Source: Bacteroidales bacterium (lineage in GTDB: Bacteria > Bacteroidota > Bacteroidia > Bacteroidales > WCHB1-69). From it: a stretch of 33,946 bases of DNA. The notes beneath the pieces were generated by a model. The model did not search any database. It saw only the letters and a list, made by a program, of their open reading frames with translations, and was not told where the DNA came from. Positions 8,418 through 16,085 of the stretch are shown here, in pieces. Position numbers and translations under genes: made by a program. The stretch covers positions 1 through 33,946 of the forward strand of contig JAISDH010000369.1 of NCBI GenBank assembly GCA_031264975.1, in the 5' to 3' direction. Numbering within the stretch: position 1 is the first letter of the stretch; every line of letters starts with the position of its first letter.

Positions 8418-9558
8418 CACCAGCGATAGTCCGAGAGGTGCTCTTATTTATAATTGTGAGAAAGTAGAAGAAGGACACGCAAAAATTTTATGTACAAATA
8501 AACTTTGGCAAAAAGAGGACACTATTGCCGCCAATCAATTTGCTCGAGTACTTGAAAAGAAAGCTGCAATCAATAAAAATACCAAAAATGCATTTGTTCA
8601 CATATCTTTAAATCCTAGTCCTGAAGACAATTTAACCGATGAACAGTTAAGTGAAATAGCTCAAGAATACATGCAAAAAATAGGCTATGGGGAACAGCCC
8701 TATATTATATTCAAACATGAGGATATTGACCGACATCATTTGCATATTGTAACAACAAATATAGATTCACAAGGCAAAAAAATTACAAACGAGATAGAAA
8801 AGAAATACAACCTGCATCCGGCAGATATGAAGAAAGATTTAAAAATATGGGCGCCGGGTAAAATAGACCCCACTAAAAATGTATCAAGCCAAATTCGATA
8901 TACCGTAAAACACTTAATAAAAAACTATAATTTTCAATCGTTTAACGAATTTAAAACATTGCTATCATTATACAACGTGGATGCGCAGGAATTGAAAGGT
9001 GAAGCGAACAGAACGCCTTATAGTGGAATAGTCTATTTTGCCACGGACGACGAAAAAAAAAGATTGGCTAATCCTGTTAAGTCATCCATACTTGGCAAAT
9101 TTGCTGGAGTGGCTAACCTCTCTAAAAAATATGCCAGTTCTTTTCCATTATTAAAAGCATCATCCGAACAGCTAAAGAATACACTTTCCAATGCAATGAA
9201 AATGGCAAGCACAGAAAATGACCTTACGGTCATCTTAAAGAGGCGTGGCATTGATTTAATTTTACGAAAAAATGACAATGGGCGCATATATGGAGTAACC
9301 GTAATTGACCACAACTCAAAATCGGTAATGAACGGGTCCCGTTTAGGTAAAGAATTTTCTGCAAATCGTTTCCAGGAATTGTTCTCAGTGCCGGACAATG
9401 CTCAAAAAACCACATCAGAAAAGACAGTAGTTTTAGAACAACCGATATTTTCTTTCATCTCAGACAATGTGTCTGTCAGTTTAATGCCCCGGTTTGCAGG
9501 TAGCGGGCCATTTGTCCCTAAGAAGAAGAAAAAAAGGAAAAAAAGGATGATAACATAA
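8401..9558 (+). CDS. mobB: MobB, MOBP-type relaxase
   Basis: A 385-residue relaxase/mobilisation nuclease. The metal-binding motif HEDIDRHHLHIV lies at residues 106-117, the HxDxxxxHxH pattern of MOBP-type relaxases. The N-terminus (MIAKISTSDSPRGALIYNCE) includes Tyr17, a candidate catalytic tyrosine. The protein would cleave one strand at oriT and stay attached to its 5' end during transfer. The C-terminus is strongly basic (KKKKKRKK near residue 376). The gene overlaps mobA, is followed 13 bp later by the lectin-fold gene, and belongs with mobC. Confidence 0.92.
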   Translation: MIAKISTSDSPRGALIYNCEKVEEGHAKILCTNKLWQKEDTIAANQFARVLEKKAAINKNTKNAFVHISLNPSPEDNLTDEQLSEIAQEYMQKIGYGEQPYIIFKHEDIDRHHLHIVTTNIDSQGKKITNEIEKKYNLHPADMKKDLKIWAPGKIDPTKNVSSQIRYTVKHLIKNYNFQSFNEFKTLLSLYNVDAQELKGEANRTPYSGIVYFATDDEKKRLANPVKSSILGKFAGVANLSKKYASSFPLLKASSEQLKNTLSNAMKMASTENDLTVILKRRGIDLILRKNDNGRIYGVTVIDHNSKSVMNGSRLGKEFSANRFQELFSVPDNAQKTTSEKTVVLEQPIFSFISDNVSVSLMPRFAGSGPFVPKKKKKRKKRMIT

Positions 9559-9571
9559 AAAGCAAAAAAAA

Positions 9572-10099
9572 ATGAGAATAACTTTACTAGAAGAAGAATA
9601 TGAAACTGTGAGGGTGGGCAATTTAGAGATATTAAATAAGAATATCTACAGTCCAGATATAGCCGTTGAATACGATGGTAACTGCTATTTTGACTTTATA
9701 GGCGTTAAGGTAATTAGCGAACTTTTAGAAGGACAAGATACAAAATTTCGTGTACCTACAGATGATGACTTTGAATATCTTTACAACCTTGGCAGTCGAT
9801 GGGTGGAACAAGGAGAAGTGGGTAATAATCTTGCCGGGCGGTTTTTTGGGAAAAAGGCAAACATTGCAACAATGGACGATTTAAAAAACTGTATATTCTT
9901 GCCAGCGACAGGCTACTGTGACCCTCTTGCTGCGCTCGTCAGCCAAAATAACACTGCCTACTATTGGAGTAGTACGTGCTATAACAGTAGTAGTAGATAC
10001 GTCCAATGCTTCAATAATAACCTCGTGTATTCGTGGAACTACTACCACAAGGGCGACGGATTTTCCGTGCGTTGTGTTCGAGATGCTTATGGCTCATGA
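9572..10099 (+). CDS. C-type-lectin-fold protein, probable DGR variable protein
   Basis: The 175-residue protein resembles the Fibrobacter-succinogenes-major-paralogous / formylglycine-enzyme-like C-type lectin fold. Motifs in order are KFRVPTDDDFEYLYNLG at about residue 65, NNLAGRFFG at about 89, IFLPATGYCD at about 109, YYWSST at about 130, and GFSVRCVRD at the end. Residues 130-165 are dominated by Tyr, Asn and Ser with AAC, AAT, AGT and TAC codons. That is what adenine-directed mutagenesis by a diversity-generating retroelement leaves in its variable repeat. There is no signal peptide. It lies between mobB and mobC, which are normally adjacent, and no reverse transcriptase is in the window. 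It might be a ligand-binding protein varied in trans, or a fixed relative. Confidence 0.75.
   Translation: MRITLLEEEYETVRVGNLEILNKNIYSPDIAVEYDGNCYFDFIGVKVISELLEGQDTKFRVPTDDDFEYLYNLGSRWVEQGEVGNNLAGRFFGKKANIATMDDLKNCIFLPATGYCDPLAALVSQNNTAYYWSSTCYNSSSRYVQCFNNNLVYSWNYYHKGDGFSVRCVRDAYGS
9959..10099 (+). repeat. Candidate DGR variable repeat (VR)
   Basis: The last 47 codons of the lectin-fold gene match the position and composition of DGR variable repeats. They run from the Tyr-Tyr-Trp-Ser-Ser motif to the conserved Gly-Phe-Ser-Val-Arg end. Codons with A in the first two positions cluster at exposed loop sites (AAC AGT AGT AGT AGA, AAT AAT AAC, AAC TAC TAC CAC AAG). The final part (GGATTTTCCGTGCGTTGTGTTCGAGAT) would be the invariable mutagenesis-homing end. 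The matching template is not in this window. Confidence 0.5.
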
Positions 10100-10121
10100 A
10101 ACAAAAGAGAAAGAACATTGA

Positions 10122-10172
10122 GAATACCATGGCGCCGACAGCCGTTCCTACGGCTTCTCTGTATGTTTAATT
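10122..10172 (+). pseudogene. Remnant of a second lectin-fold gene end, with hairpin
   Basis: Read from 10122, the DNA encodes YHGADSRSYGFSVCL before running on towards mobC. RSYGFSV is the canonical ending of the same lectin fold as the gene just upstream, but here it is out of frame and isolated. It could be the leftover 3' end of a lost paralogue or of a DGR template. It contains a perfect 6-bp hairpin AGCCGT-TCCT-ACGGCT at 10140-10155. Short GC-rich hairpins with 4-nt loops just 3' of the variable repeat are known to assist DGR homing, so this may be functional. Confidence 0.45.
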
Positions 10173-10191
10173 AAAAACTTAAAAATAAATC

Positions 10192-12204
10192 ATGAACATA
10201 GAAGATGAAAAATTATTAGGAAAAATCCTGAATTTTATACGGATGGGAAGTGTTTTGCTACTAGCTATGCACTGCTACTGGTTTTGCCACAAGTTATTTG
10301 TAACATTCGGGCTATATCATTCGTTTGTGGACAATATATTTGTTAAACTCCAAAACTCATCCGGTGTATTTGATGATTTGTGGATAACAAAAGTGTTATG
10401 TGTCCTGTTATTATTTGTTAGTTGTATAGGTAATAAAGGGAAAAAAAATGAAAAGATAGAAATCAACACCATCGCTTTTAGAGCGATACTTGGAGCAATA
10501 TTCTTCTTTTTCAATTTCTTAGTATTTAAATTAACCGGAGTATCCATTATGAAATACAGCATTTATTGTATTGCATTGATAACAGGGTATATATTGCTTC
10601 TTTCCGCTGCAATGTTAATTTCCAGACTCATCAAACACAATTTGATGAAAGATGTATTTAATGCTGAAAATGAGAGTTTTATGCAAGAGCAGAAATTGAT
10701 GGTTAATGAGTACTCTGTGAATATACCCACAAAGTTCTATTATCACTCACGTTGGCATAATGGATGGATAAATGTTGTAAATCCTTTTCGTGCAAGCTTT
10801 GTATTAGGAACTCCAGGTTCCGGCAAATCATTTGCCGTCATAAATAATTACATCAAACAACAAATTGAAAAAGGATTTGCTCTGTACATTTATGACTATA
10901 AATTCCCAGATTTGACTGAAATTGCATATAACCATTTACGTCTAAATTCGCAGGGTTATAAAAATGGCGTTACGCCTAAATTCTATATTATCAATTTTGA
11001 CGATCCGAGAAAAAGCCACCGGTGCAACCCCATACATCCGACATTCATGACGGATATCTCTGACGCTTACGAAAGCGCCCATGTCATCATGTTAAATCTC
11101 AATAAAACATGGATACAGAAACAAGGCGATTTCTTTGTGGAATCGCCAATTATCCTGTTGGCAGCTATTTTTTGGTATCTGAAAATTTATCAAAATGGGA
11201 AATACTGTACCTTCCCACACGCAATAGAATTTCTGAACAAAAAATATGCAGACATCTTTACCATTTTAACCTCATATCATGATTTGGAAAACTACCTGTC
11301 ACCGTTTATGGACGCATGGGAAGGTGGAGCGCAAGACCAATTACAAGGACAAATCGCATCTGCCAAAATTCCTCTTTCAAGAATGATTTCGAAACAACTT
11401 TACTGGGTAATGACAGGCGATGATTTTACACTTGACATAAATAATCCCCAAGAACCGAAGATTCTTTGTGTAGGAAACAATCCCGACCGTCAAAATATTT
11501 ACTCTGCAGCACTGGGCTTATACAATAGCCGTATTGTAAAATTAATCAATAAAAAAGGGCAACTCAAAAGTGGCGTTTTAATTGATGAGTTGCCGACTAT
11601 TTATTTTCGCGGATTGGATAACCTGATTGCCACAGCACGAAGTAATAAAGTGGCTGTTTGCCTCGGTTTTCAGGACTATTCACAACTTACACGCGATTAT
11701 GGCGACAAAGAAAGCAAGGTGATACAAAATACTGTTGGGAACGTTTTCTCCGGGCAAGTTGTTGGTGACACTGCCAAAAACTTGTCTGAAAGGTTTGGGA
11801 AAATTCTTCAACAAAGACAATCAATCAACATTAACCGACAAGACACAAGCACCTCTATAAGCACCCAAATGGATAGCCTTATTCCGGCAAGTAAAATAGC
11901 AGGTCTTTCACAAGGTATGTTTGTTGGGGCCGTTACCGATAATTTCGGAGAAGAAATAGAGCAAAAAATATTTCATGCAAAAATTCTTGTAGATGTAGAA
12001 CGGGTAAAAGCTGATGAAAAACGATATGTGAAATTACCCATTATAACATCATTTGTGGATGATACAGGAATTGACAGGTTAGATGAAATGATAGATAAAA
12101 ATTATGAGCAAATTAAAATTGATGTTACAAATATCGTAAATTCAGAATTGAATAGAATTGCGAATGACCCCAGCTTGTCGCATTTGATTGAAAAACAACA
12201 GTAA
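10192..12204 (+). CDS. mobC: MobC, VirD4/TraG-type coupling protein
   Basis: A 670-residue type IV coupling protein that brings the MobB-DNA complex to the secretion channel. Four membrane helices lie in the first 150 residues (about 16-40, 60-75, 98-118, 123-144). Walker A is GTPGSGKS at residue 206 and Walker B is GVLIDELPTIY at about 462. A following RSNKVAVCLGFQDYSQL segment is typical of VirD4/TraG family members, and length fits Bacteroides MobC. The gene is separated from mobB by the lectin-fold gene and ends 30 bp before a hairpin terminator. Confidence 0.92.
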   Translation: MNIEDEKLLGKILNFIRMGSVLLLAMHCYWFCHKLFVTFGLYHSFVDNIFVKLQNSSGVFDDLWITKVLCVLLLFVSCIGNKGKKNEKIEINTIAFRAILGAIFFFFNFLVFKLTGVSIMKYSIYCIALITGYILLLSAAMLISRLIKHNLMKDVFNAENESFMQEQKLMVNEYSVNIPTKFYYHSRWHNGWINVVNPFRASFVLGTPGSGKSFAVINNYIKQQIEKGFALYIYDYKFPDLTEIAYNHLRLNSQGYKNGVTPKFYIINFDDPRKSHRCNPIHPTFMTDISDAYESAHVIMLNLNKTWIQKQGDFFVESPIILLAAIFWYLKIYQNGKYCTFPHAIEFLNKKYADIFTILTSYHDLENYLSPFMDAWEGGAQDQLQGQIASAKIPLSRMISKQLYWVMTGDDFTLDINNPQEPKILCVGNNPDRQNIYSAALGLYNSRIVKLINKKGQLKSGVLIDELPTIYFRGLDNLIATARSNKVAVCLGFQDYSQLTRDYGDKESKVIQNTVGNVFSGQVVGDTAKNLSERFGKILQQRQSININRQDTSTSISTQMDSLIPASKIAGLSQGMFVGAVTDNFGEEIEQKIFHAKILVDVERVKADEKRYVKLPIITSFVDDTGIDRLDEMIDKNYEQIKIDVTNIVNSELNRIANDPSLSHLIEKQQ

Positions 12205-12233
12205 TTAGAACGTCGAATAGAAATCAATCCGAA

Positions 12234-12267
12234 ATCACAAAATATTATAAGATTTTGTGATGTTTTT
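12234..12267 (+). terminator. Hairpin terminator after mobC
   Basis: A perfect 10-bp stem, ATCACAAAAT (12234-12243) with ATTTTGTGAT (12252-12261), has an 8-nt loop and is followed by GTTTTT. It begins 30 bp after the mobC stop, so it is a good candidate for the end of the mob transcript. Confidence 0.7.
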
Positions 12268-12284
12268 CATATTTATAAATTAAA

Positions 12285-12312
12285 AATTATTAATATTATA
12301 ATATTAATAATT
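12285..12312. repeat. Perfect 28-bp AT-only palindrome
   Basis: The two 14-nt halves (AATTATTAATATTA and its reverse complement) meet without spacer. A second 12-bp palindrome, TTAATATATTAA, follows at 12311-12322. The stretch 12205-12415 holds no gene. Besides the terminator it contains only these palindromes and the promoter at 12390, so this is a likely regulator-binding or DNA-unwinding site. Confidence 0.6.
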
Positions 12313-12389
12313 AATATATTAATATGAATTTATGATTTTAATGAATAAAATATTATATTAATTATAATAAAATATAAATAATATATTAT

Positions 12390-12397
12390 TATATTTG
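12390..12397 (+). promoter_or_regulatory. Promoter -7 box for the DUF3945 block
   Basis: TATATTTG fits the Bacteroidota -7 consensus. It lies 18 bp before the ATG at 12416, giving a leader of about 12 nt. It would start transcription of the DUF3945, MuF and LRV genes. Confidence 0.5.
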
Positions 12398-12415
12398 TAA
12401 AAAAATATAATAATT

Positions 12416-13555
12416 ATGGAAAACAACATAAAAAAAGAAAACAATCCTAAAAAAGAAAAAAAGGAATCAAAACAAACGATAGCGGAAGCACTATTTGGCG
12501 TTACTGTCGATGAACGCGACGGATTAATCAATAACGCGTATCGAAATTTCATGGAGAAATATCATCGTGAGCCCAGAATTCCGATAGACAAATTCAAAAA
12601 GATGTGGGCAGATTTTGAAAAACTCGGACTTACTATGCTTAAATTGCAACAAGCCGAAGCCATGCCACAGCTTATTGACGGTAAAACTACTGAAAAAGTT
12701 TTACCAATCACGATAGAAGTGGCTGGAGCCAGAATAGACACAGAGGGAAAAATTGTTTTGCATAAAAATAAAGACGGTGAAGTTTCTTTGAAATTATATC
12801 CAATAAAAAACGAACCGAATTTAAAAGAGTATTTCGGACATGTTTTTACGAACGAAGAGCGTGAAAATATTCTAAAAACAGGCTCGCCGGGCACAGTAGT
12901 TTATGCTGAGTTTAATAAGGAAGAAGGTAAAGTGCCGGTTCTTTTAACACTGGACAGAGATACTAATCATTTTGTTGCACAACGAAAAGAATACATTAAA
13001 ATTCCTGACACATTCTTCCAAGTAAAATTGTCGGAAGAACAAAAACAACAATTGAGCGAGGGGAAGATTGTCAGAATAGAAGGTATGAAATCACTTGAAA
13101 AACAGAAAGCCTTTTCCACAAATGTGGTATATAACGCTCAAAGAAGAGGGCTTGAATTACTGTTTGAAAATCAAGCAAAGAAACTTTTTCCGCCAAAAAA
13201 AATATCGAATATGGAACTAACCGAACAGCAGCAAGACGCTTTGAAAGGAGGTAAGAGCATATTTGTGGAAAATTTGACAGATAAACAAGGACGAAAGTAC
13301 GATGCTTATATAACGTGGAATAATAAGAATGGGATGCTGAATTTTTCATCAAAAAATCCGAATGATGATACTATAAAGAAAACTGTAACACCTGAACACA
13401 AAGTTCAGGTGGCTGCTAACAACGATGGCCATAAACCGGAAGCCCTGAAGAATGTAAAAGGAGCTGTAGAAAAGAAACAGCCTGATACCCCAACGGCAAA
13501 ACAAAAGCAAGAAAAAACTGCTATAACTCCGAAGAAAAAAGGCATGAAAATGTAA
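12416..13555 (+). CDS. DUF3945/DUF4099-type protein
   Basis: The 379-residue soluble, lysine-rich protein contains a DUF4099-like N-terminal part (EVAGARIDTEGKIVLHKNKDGEVSLKLYPI at about 100-130). Two DUF3945-like units follow: VKLSEEQKQQLSEGKIVRIEGM at about 203 and MELTEQQQDALKGGKSIFVENLTDKQGRKYDAY at about 265. A low-complexity basic tail ends KKKGMKM. DUF3945 proteins are widespread next to mob genes and topoisomerase or methylase genes in Bacteroidota conjugative elements, with no proven role. The C-terminal unit and the basic end recur in the two LRV proteins downstream, so the three share a tail module. It begins the block after the mobC terminator, with its own promoter. Confidence 0.8.
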   Translation: MENNIKKENNPKKEKKESKQTIAEALFGVTVDERDGLINNAYRNFMEKYHREPRIPIDKFKKMWADFEKLGLTMLKLQQAEAMPQLIDGKTTEKVLPITIEVAGARIDTEGKIVLHKNKDGEVSLKLYPIKNEPNLKEYFGHVFTNEERENILKTGSPGTVVYAEFNKEEGKVPVLLTLDRDTNHFVAQRKEYIKIPDTFFQVKLSEEQKQQLSEGKIVRIEGMKSLEKQKAFSTNVVYNAQRRGLELLFENQAKKLFPPKKISNMELTEQQQDALKGGKSIFVENLTDKQGRKYDAYITWNNKNGMLNFSSKNPNDDTIKKTVTPEHKVQVAANNDGHKPEALKNVKGAVEKKQPDTPTAKQKQEKTAITPKKKGMKM

Positions 13556-13567
13556 TAAATTCAAATA

Positions 13568-13606
13568 GAGAAAACGGCCGGAAAGAATAACACATTGAAA
13601 TTATAG
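13568..13606 (+). repeat. Copy of the 3' end of the giant methylase/helicase gene
   Basis: This intergenic stretch (GAGAAAACGGCCGGAAAGA, then ATAACACATTGAAATTATAG) matches 21774-21823, which spans the last codons, stop and trailer of the methylase/helicase gene, apart from an 11-nt gap and a few changes. It is not coding here. It marks an old recombination or deletion joint. Confidence 0.7.
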
Positions 13607-13622
13607 AGCATCATAATGCAAG

Positions 13623-14282
13623 ATGGATGGAGTAAGCAATATAGAAATAATAAATTCCCGATTCAACGACGAGTTGCAACGGCAAATTGCCGGAATGCTA
13701 CCGAAGGTACATACTTACCAATTAGGAAATGCCGGAGATATTTTGCAGTCGGCATCAATTCCAAACCTTCCCGTCGAACTACAGGCATCGCGCCTTAGTG
13801 ACAAGTCCATGCAGGAAAACCATCCGTTTGATTTATCGGAGATAAAGGATTTACCTAAAGCAATTCAAAATCCCATGGCCGTACTTCGTAGTGCCACCCA
13901 TATTGGAAGCTATGTGATTATGACTGAAATTGAGCACGAGGGGAAGAATTACGTAGTCGCGTTACAAGCTAATAAAAGAAAAGGAAGTATTGAAATAAAC
14001 GATATAAGAAGTGTCCACTATCGTCGGACAAATGCTCATATAGCCAATTGGATTGATGAAGGATTATTGGAATATGCTGATAAGAAAAAATTAACCGGTT
14101 GGATTAACAAACAGCGGTACAATTCCGCTGAGGTTACTAATTCAACCGGTAATCTATTTAAACATGCAGCAAAGATAATAGAAAATTTTGAAAATCCAAA
14201 ATTATTGGATACAAATTTACATCATTCTGCTGAAAACTCTTTAAATAAAAAAAAATATGGTAATTTTAAACAAAAATGGTGA
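13623..14282 (+). CDS. MuF-C-like (toxin-type) domain protein
   Basis: The 219-residue protein contains, at about residues 80-175, the pattern IQNPMAVLRSATHIGSYVIM, then NYVVALQANKRKGSIEINDI, then HIANWIDEGLLEYADKKK. I recognise this as the MuF C-terminal/phage-Barnase-like polymorphic toxin type domain that also occurs as a module in very large methylase/helicase proteins of Bacteroidota mobile elements. No catalytic residues can be assigned with confidence. It has no signal peptide. Its frame ends TGG-TGA inside the start of the LRV gene. A run of nine A at 14247-14255 lies where loss of one A would join both frames, so it may be the front half of a split or slippage-expressed fusion. Confidence 0.7.
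   Translation: MDGVSNIEIINSRFNDELQRQIAGMLPKVHTYQLGNAGDILQSASIPNLPVELQASRLSDKSMQENHPFDLSEIKDLPKAIQNPMAVLRSATHIGSYVIMTEIEHEGKNYVVALQANKRKGSIEINDIRSVHYRRTNAHIANWIDEGLLEYADKKKLTGWINKQRYNSAEVTNSTGNLFKHAAKIIENFENPKLLDTNLHHSAENSLNKKKYGNFKQKW
14247..14255 (+). other. A9 tract at the MuF/LRV frame junction
   Basis: In the MuF frame the tract reads AAA AAA AAA TAT and the frame ends 24 nt later. With eight A it would read AAA AAA AAT ATG and enter the LRV frame. Runs of this length are prone to slippage in transcription and replication. Confidence 0.5.
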
Positions 14283-15126
14283 GCGTGAAGTCATCGTTCC
14301 CAGTGACCCCAAAACGTCTCTTGAAACACTTACGGTGTTGGCAAAAGATGAAGACGTGGCCGTTCGTCGGGCTGTGGCTGAAAATCCCAATGCACTGGCG
14401 GAAACGCTTGCGACATTGGCAAAAGATAAAGAAGGATTGGTGCGCATGCGTGTTGCTGAAAATCCCAATGCACTGGCGGAAACGCTTGCGACATTGGCAA
14501 AAGACAAAGATGTGGACGTTCGCCGGACTGTTGCCGAAAATCACCATACGCCGGCTAAAATGCTTGCAACACTGGCAAAGGACAAAGAGGTGGGCGTTCG
14601 CCAGGGTGTCGCGAATAATCCAAGTACACCAGCTAAAATGCTTGCAACACTGGCAAAAGACAAAATGAATAATGTCCGTGCGGCTGTTGCTAAAAATCCT
14701 ATGACACCAGTTGATGCACTTATTGCATTAGCAAAAGACGAAGATTCGGACATTCGATGGGCAGTCACTAAAAACCCCTATGCTTTTCCTGAGTTGCTTG
14801 CAATATTGGCAAAAGATAAAGATTTAGGTGTCCGTGTATCTGCTACTCGTTCTGATAATTTTGTACCACCTCACATCCCATCCAAGATTGGAAATGTCGA
14901 AATAACTGCTGAGCAACGCTTGGCATTACAAGAAGGAAAAGGGATTGAGATAAAAGGAATAAAAGATAAAGCAGGGAAATTATATGATACCACTTACGTT
15001 ATTATTGAACAAAAGACAAATAAAATCAAATTACTACAGCAACAGGATAAAAATAAATTTCAAAAAGCACAAATTAAGTCTGCTGCTAAAATTGCTCCGA
15101 TAAAAAGAAAAGGAATAAAAATATAA
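14257..15126 (+). CDS. LRV-repeat protein with DUF3945-like tail (copy 1)
   Basis: The 289-residue protein consists of a short N-cap and seven 26-residue repeats of the leucine-rich-repeat-variant (LRV) type. The consensus is LAKDxxxxVRxxVAxNPxTPxxxLxx, at residues 25-205. A DUF3945-like unit follows (NVEITAEQRLALQEGKGIEI) at about residues 213-270, with a basic end IAPIKRKGIKI. LRV repeats form a superhelical scaffold that usually binds protein or nucleic acid; no enzyme domain is present. The ATG at 14257 overlaps the MuF gene by 26 bp. It is nearly identical over long stretches to copy 2. The number and sequence of repeats may vary by recombination. Confidence 0.82.
   Translation: MVILNKNGEREVIVPSDPKTSLETLTVLAKDEDVAVRRAVAENPNALAETLATLAKDKEGLVRMRVAENPNALAETLATLAKDKDVDVRRTVAENHHTPAKMLATLAKDKEVGVRQGVANNPSTPAKMLATLAKDKMNNVRAAVAKNPMTPVDALIALAKDEDSDIRWAVTKNPYAFPELLAILAKDKDLGVRVSATRSDNFVPPHIPSKIGNVEITAEQRLALQEGKGIEIKGIKDKAGKLYDTTYVIIEQKTNKIKLLQQQDKNKFQKAQIKSAAKIAPIKRKGIKI
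14338..14870 (+). repeat. 78-bp LRV coding repeats, seven units
   Basis: Units of 78 bp begin with TTGGCAAAAGAYRAAGA. Units 1-2 share the segment GAAAATCCCAATGCACTGGC with each other and with copy 2. This is a protein-coding tandem repeat, not a CRISPR array. Confidence 0.85.
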
Positions 15127-15143
15127 TCAATTCAAATAATATT

Positions 15144-16040
15144 ATGAGAAAAAACATGGAGAATATAGAAAATTTGCCTGCTGAAATGCTTATGACGTTG
15201 GCAAAAGATGAAGACGTGGCCGTTCGTCGGGCTGTGGCTGAAAATCCCAATGCACTGGCGGAAACGCTTGCGACATTGGCAAAAGATGAAGATGGGCGTG
15301 TTCGCACGCACGTTGCTAAAAATCTCAACACATCGGTGGAAGCACTTGCAACGTTGGCAAAAGATGAAGATTGGGAGATTCGCATGCACGTTGCCGGTAA
15401 TTCCAATGCACCGGTTGACATACTTGCCGCATTAGCAGAAAACAAAGAGGGATTGGTGCGCATGCGTGTTGCTGAAAATCCCAATGCACTGGCGAAAACG
15501 CTTGCGACATTGGCAAAAGATGAAAATTGGCGTGTTCGCACGCACGTTGCTGAAAATCTCAACACACCGGTGGAAGCACTTGCAACGTTGGCAAAAGATA
15601 AAGATCCGAATATTCGAAAGAGTGTTGCTGGACATCTTAATACATCTATTGATGTACTTGCAGAATTGGCAAAAGACAAAGAGGCGATGGTACGCATAGC
15701 TATTGCTAGAAATCCCAATGCACCGGCGGCAACGCTTGCGACATTGGCAAAAGATGAAGATCAGGATGTTCGCATGCGTGCGGAAACACTTGCAAAAATC
15801 CCATCCAAGATTGGAAATGTTGAAATAACCGCAGAGCAACGCTTGGCATTACAAGAAGGAAAAGGTATTGAGATAAAAGGAATAAAAGATAAAGCAGGGA
15901 AAGCGTATGACACCACTTACGTTATTATTGACCAAAAGACAAAAAAAATCAAATTACTGCAACAACAGGATAAAAAGAAATTTCAAATTAAGTCTGTTGC
16001 TAAAATTGCTCCGATAAAAAGAAAAGGAATAAAAATATAA
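15144..16040 (+). CDS. LRV-repeat protein with DUF3945-like tail (copy 2)
   Basis: The 298-residue protein has eight LRV repeats (residues 15-218) followed by the same DUF3945-like unit and basic end as copy 1 (RKGIKI). It begins 17 bp after copy 1 and has a different, shorter N-terminus (MRKNMENIENLPAEML). About 90 bp of its first repeat (15197-15287) are identical to 14339-14427 in copy 1, and the tail region is also nearly identical. The middle repeats differ. This is the picture of recent duplication or gene conversion. It is followed after 45 bp by the methylase/helicase gene, which ends in the same repeat type. Confidence 0.82.
   Translation: MRKNMENIENLPAEMLMTLAKDEDVAVRRAVAENPNALAETLATLAKDEDGRVRTHVAKNLNTSVEALATLAKDEDWEIRMHVAGNSNAPVDILAALAENKEGLVRMRVAENPNALAKTLATLAKDENWRVRTHVAENLNTPVEALATLAKDKDPNIRKSVAGHLNTSIDVLAELAKDKEAMVRIAIARNPNAPAATLATLAKDEDQDVRMRAETLAKIPSKIGNVEITAEQRLALQEGKGIEIKGIKDKAGKAYDTTYVIIDQKTKKIKLLQQQDKKKFQIKSVAKIAPIKRKGIKI
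15196..15795 (+). repeat. 78-bp LRV coding repeats, eight units
   Basis: These units have the same period and start motif as copy 1. Units 2 and 5 resemble each other (RVRTHVA, then EALATLAKD). Unit 4 matches unit 2 of copy 1 (GLVRMRVAENPNALA), which shows shuffling between the genes. Confidence 0.85.
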
Positions 16041-16085
16041 TTCCATAATTCCACTACGTACGGTTACAAGATTTATTGAGGAAAA

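Noticed and set aside
9572..12204. Search for a DGR reverse transcriptase or template around the variable gene
   Set aside because: No frame with reverse-transcriptase motifs and no second adenine-rich copy were found anywhere in the window, so only a trans-acting DGR is proposed.
14338..15795. Regular 78-bp repeats resembling an array such as CRISPR
   Set aside because: The units are in-frame LRV codons without separate spacers, and 78 bp equals 26 residues.
14241..15839. Long opposite-strand reading frames across the LRV genes
   Set aside because: They are products of the repeated codon pattern; the plus-strand frames give the recognised LRV and DUF3945 domains.
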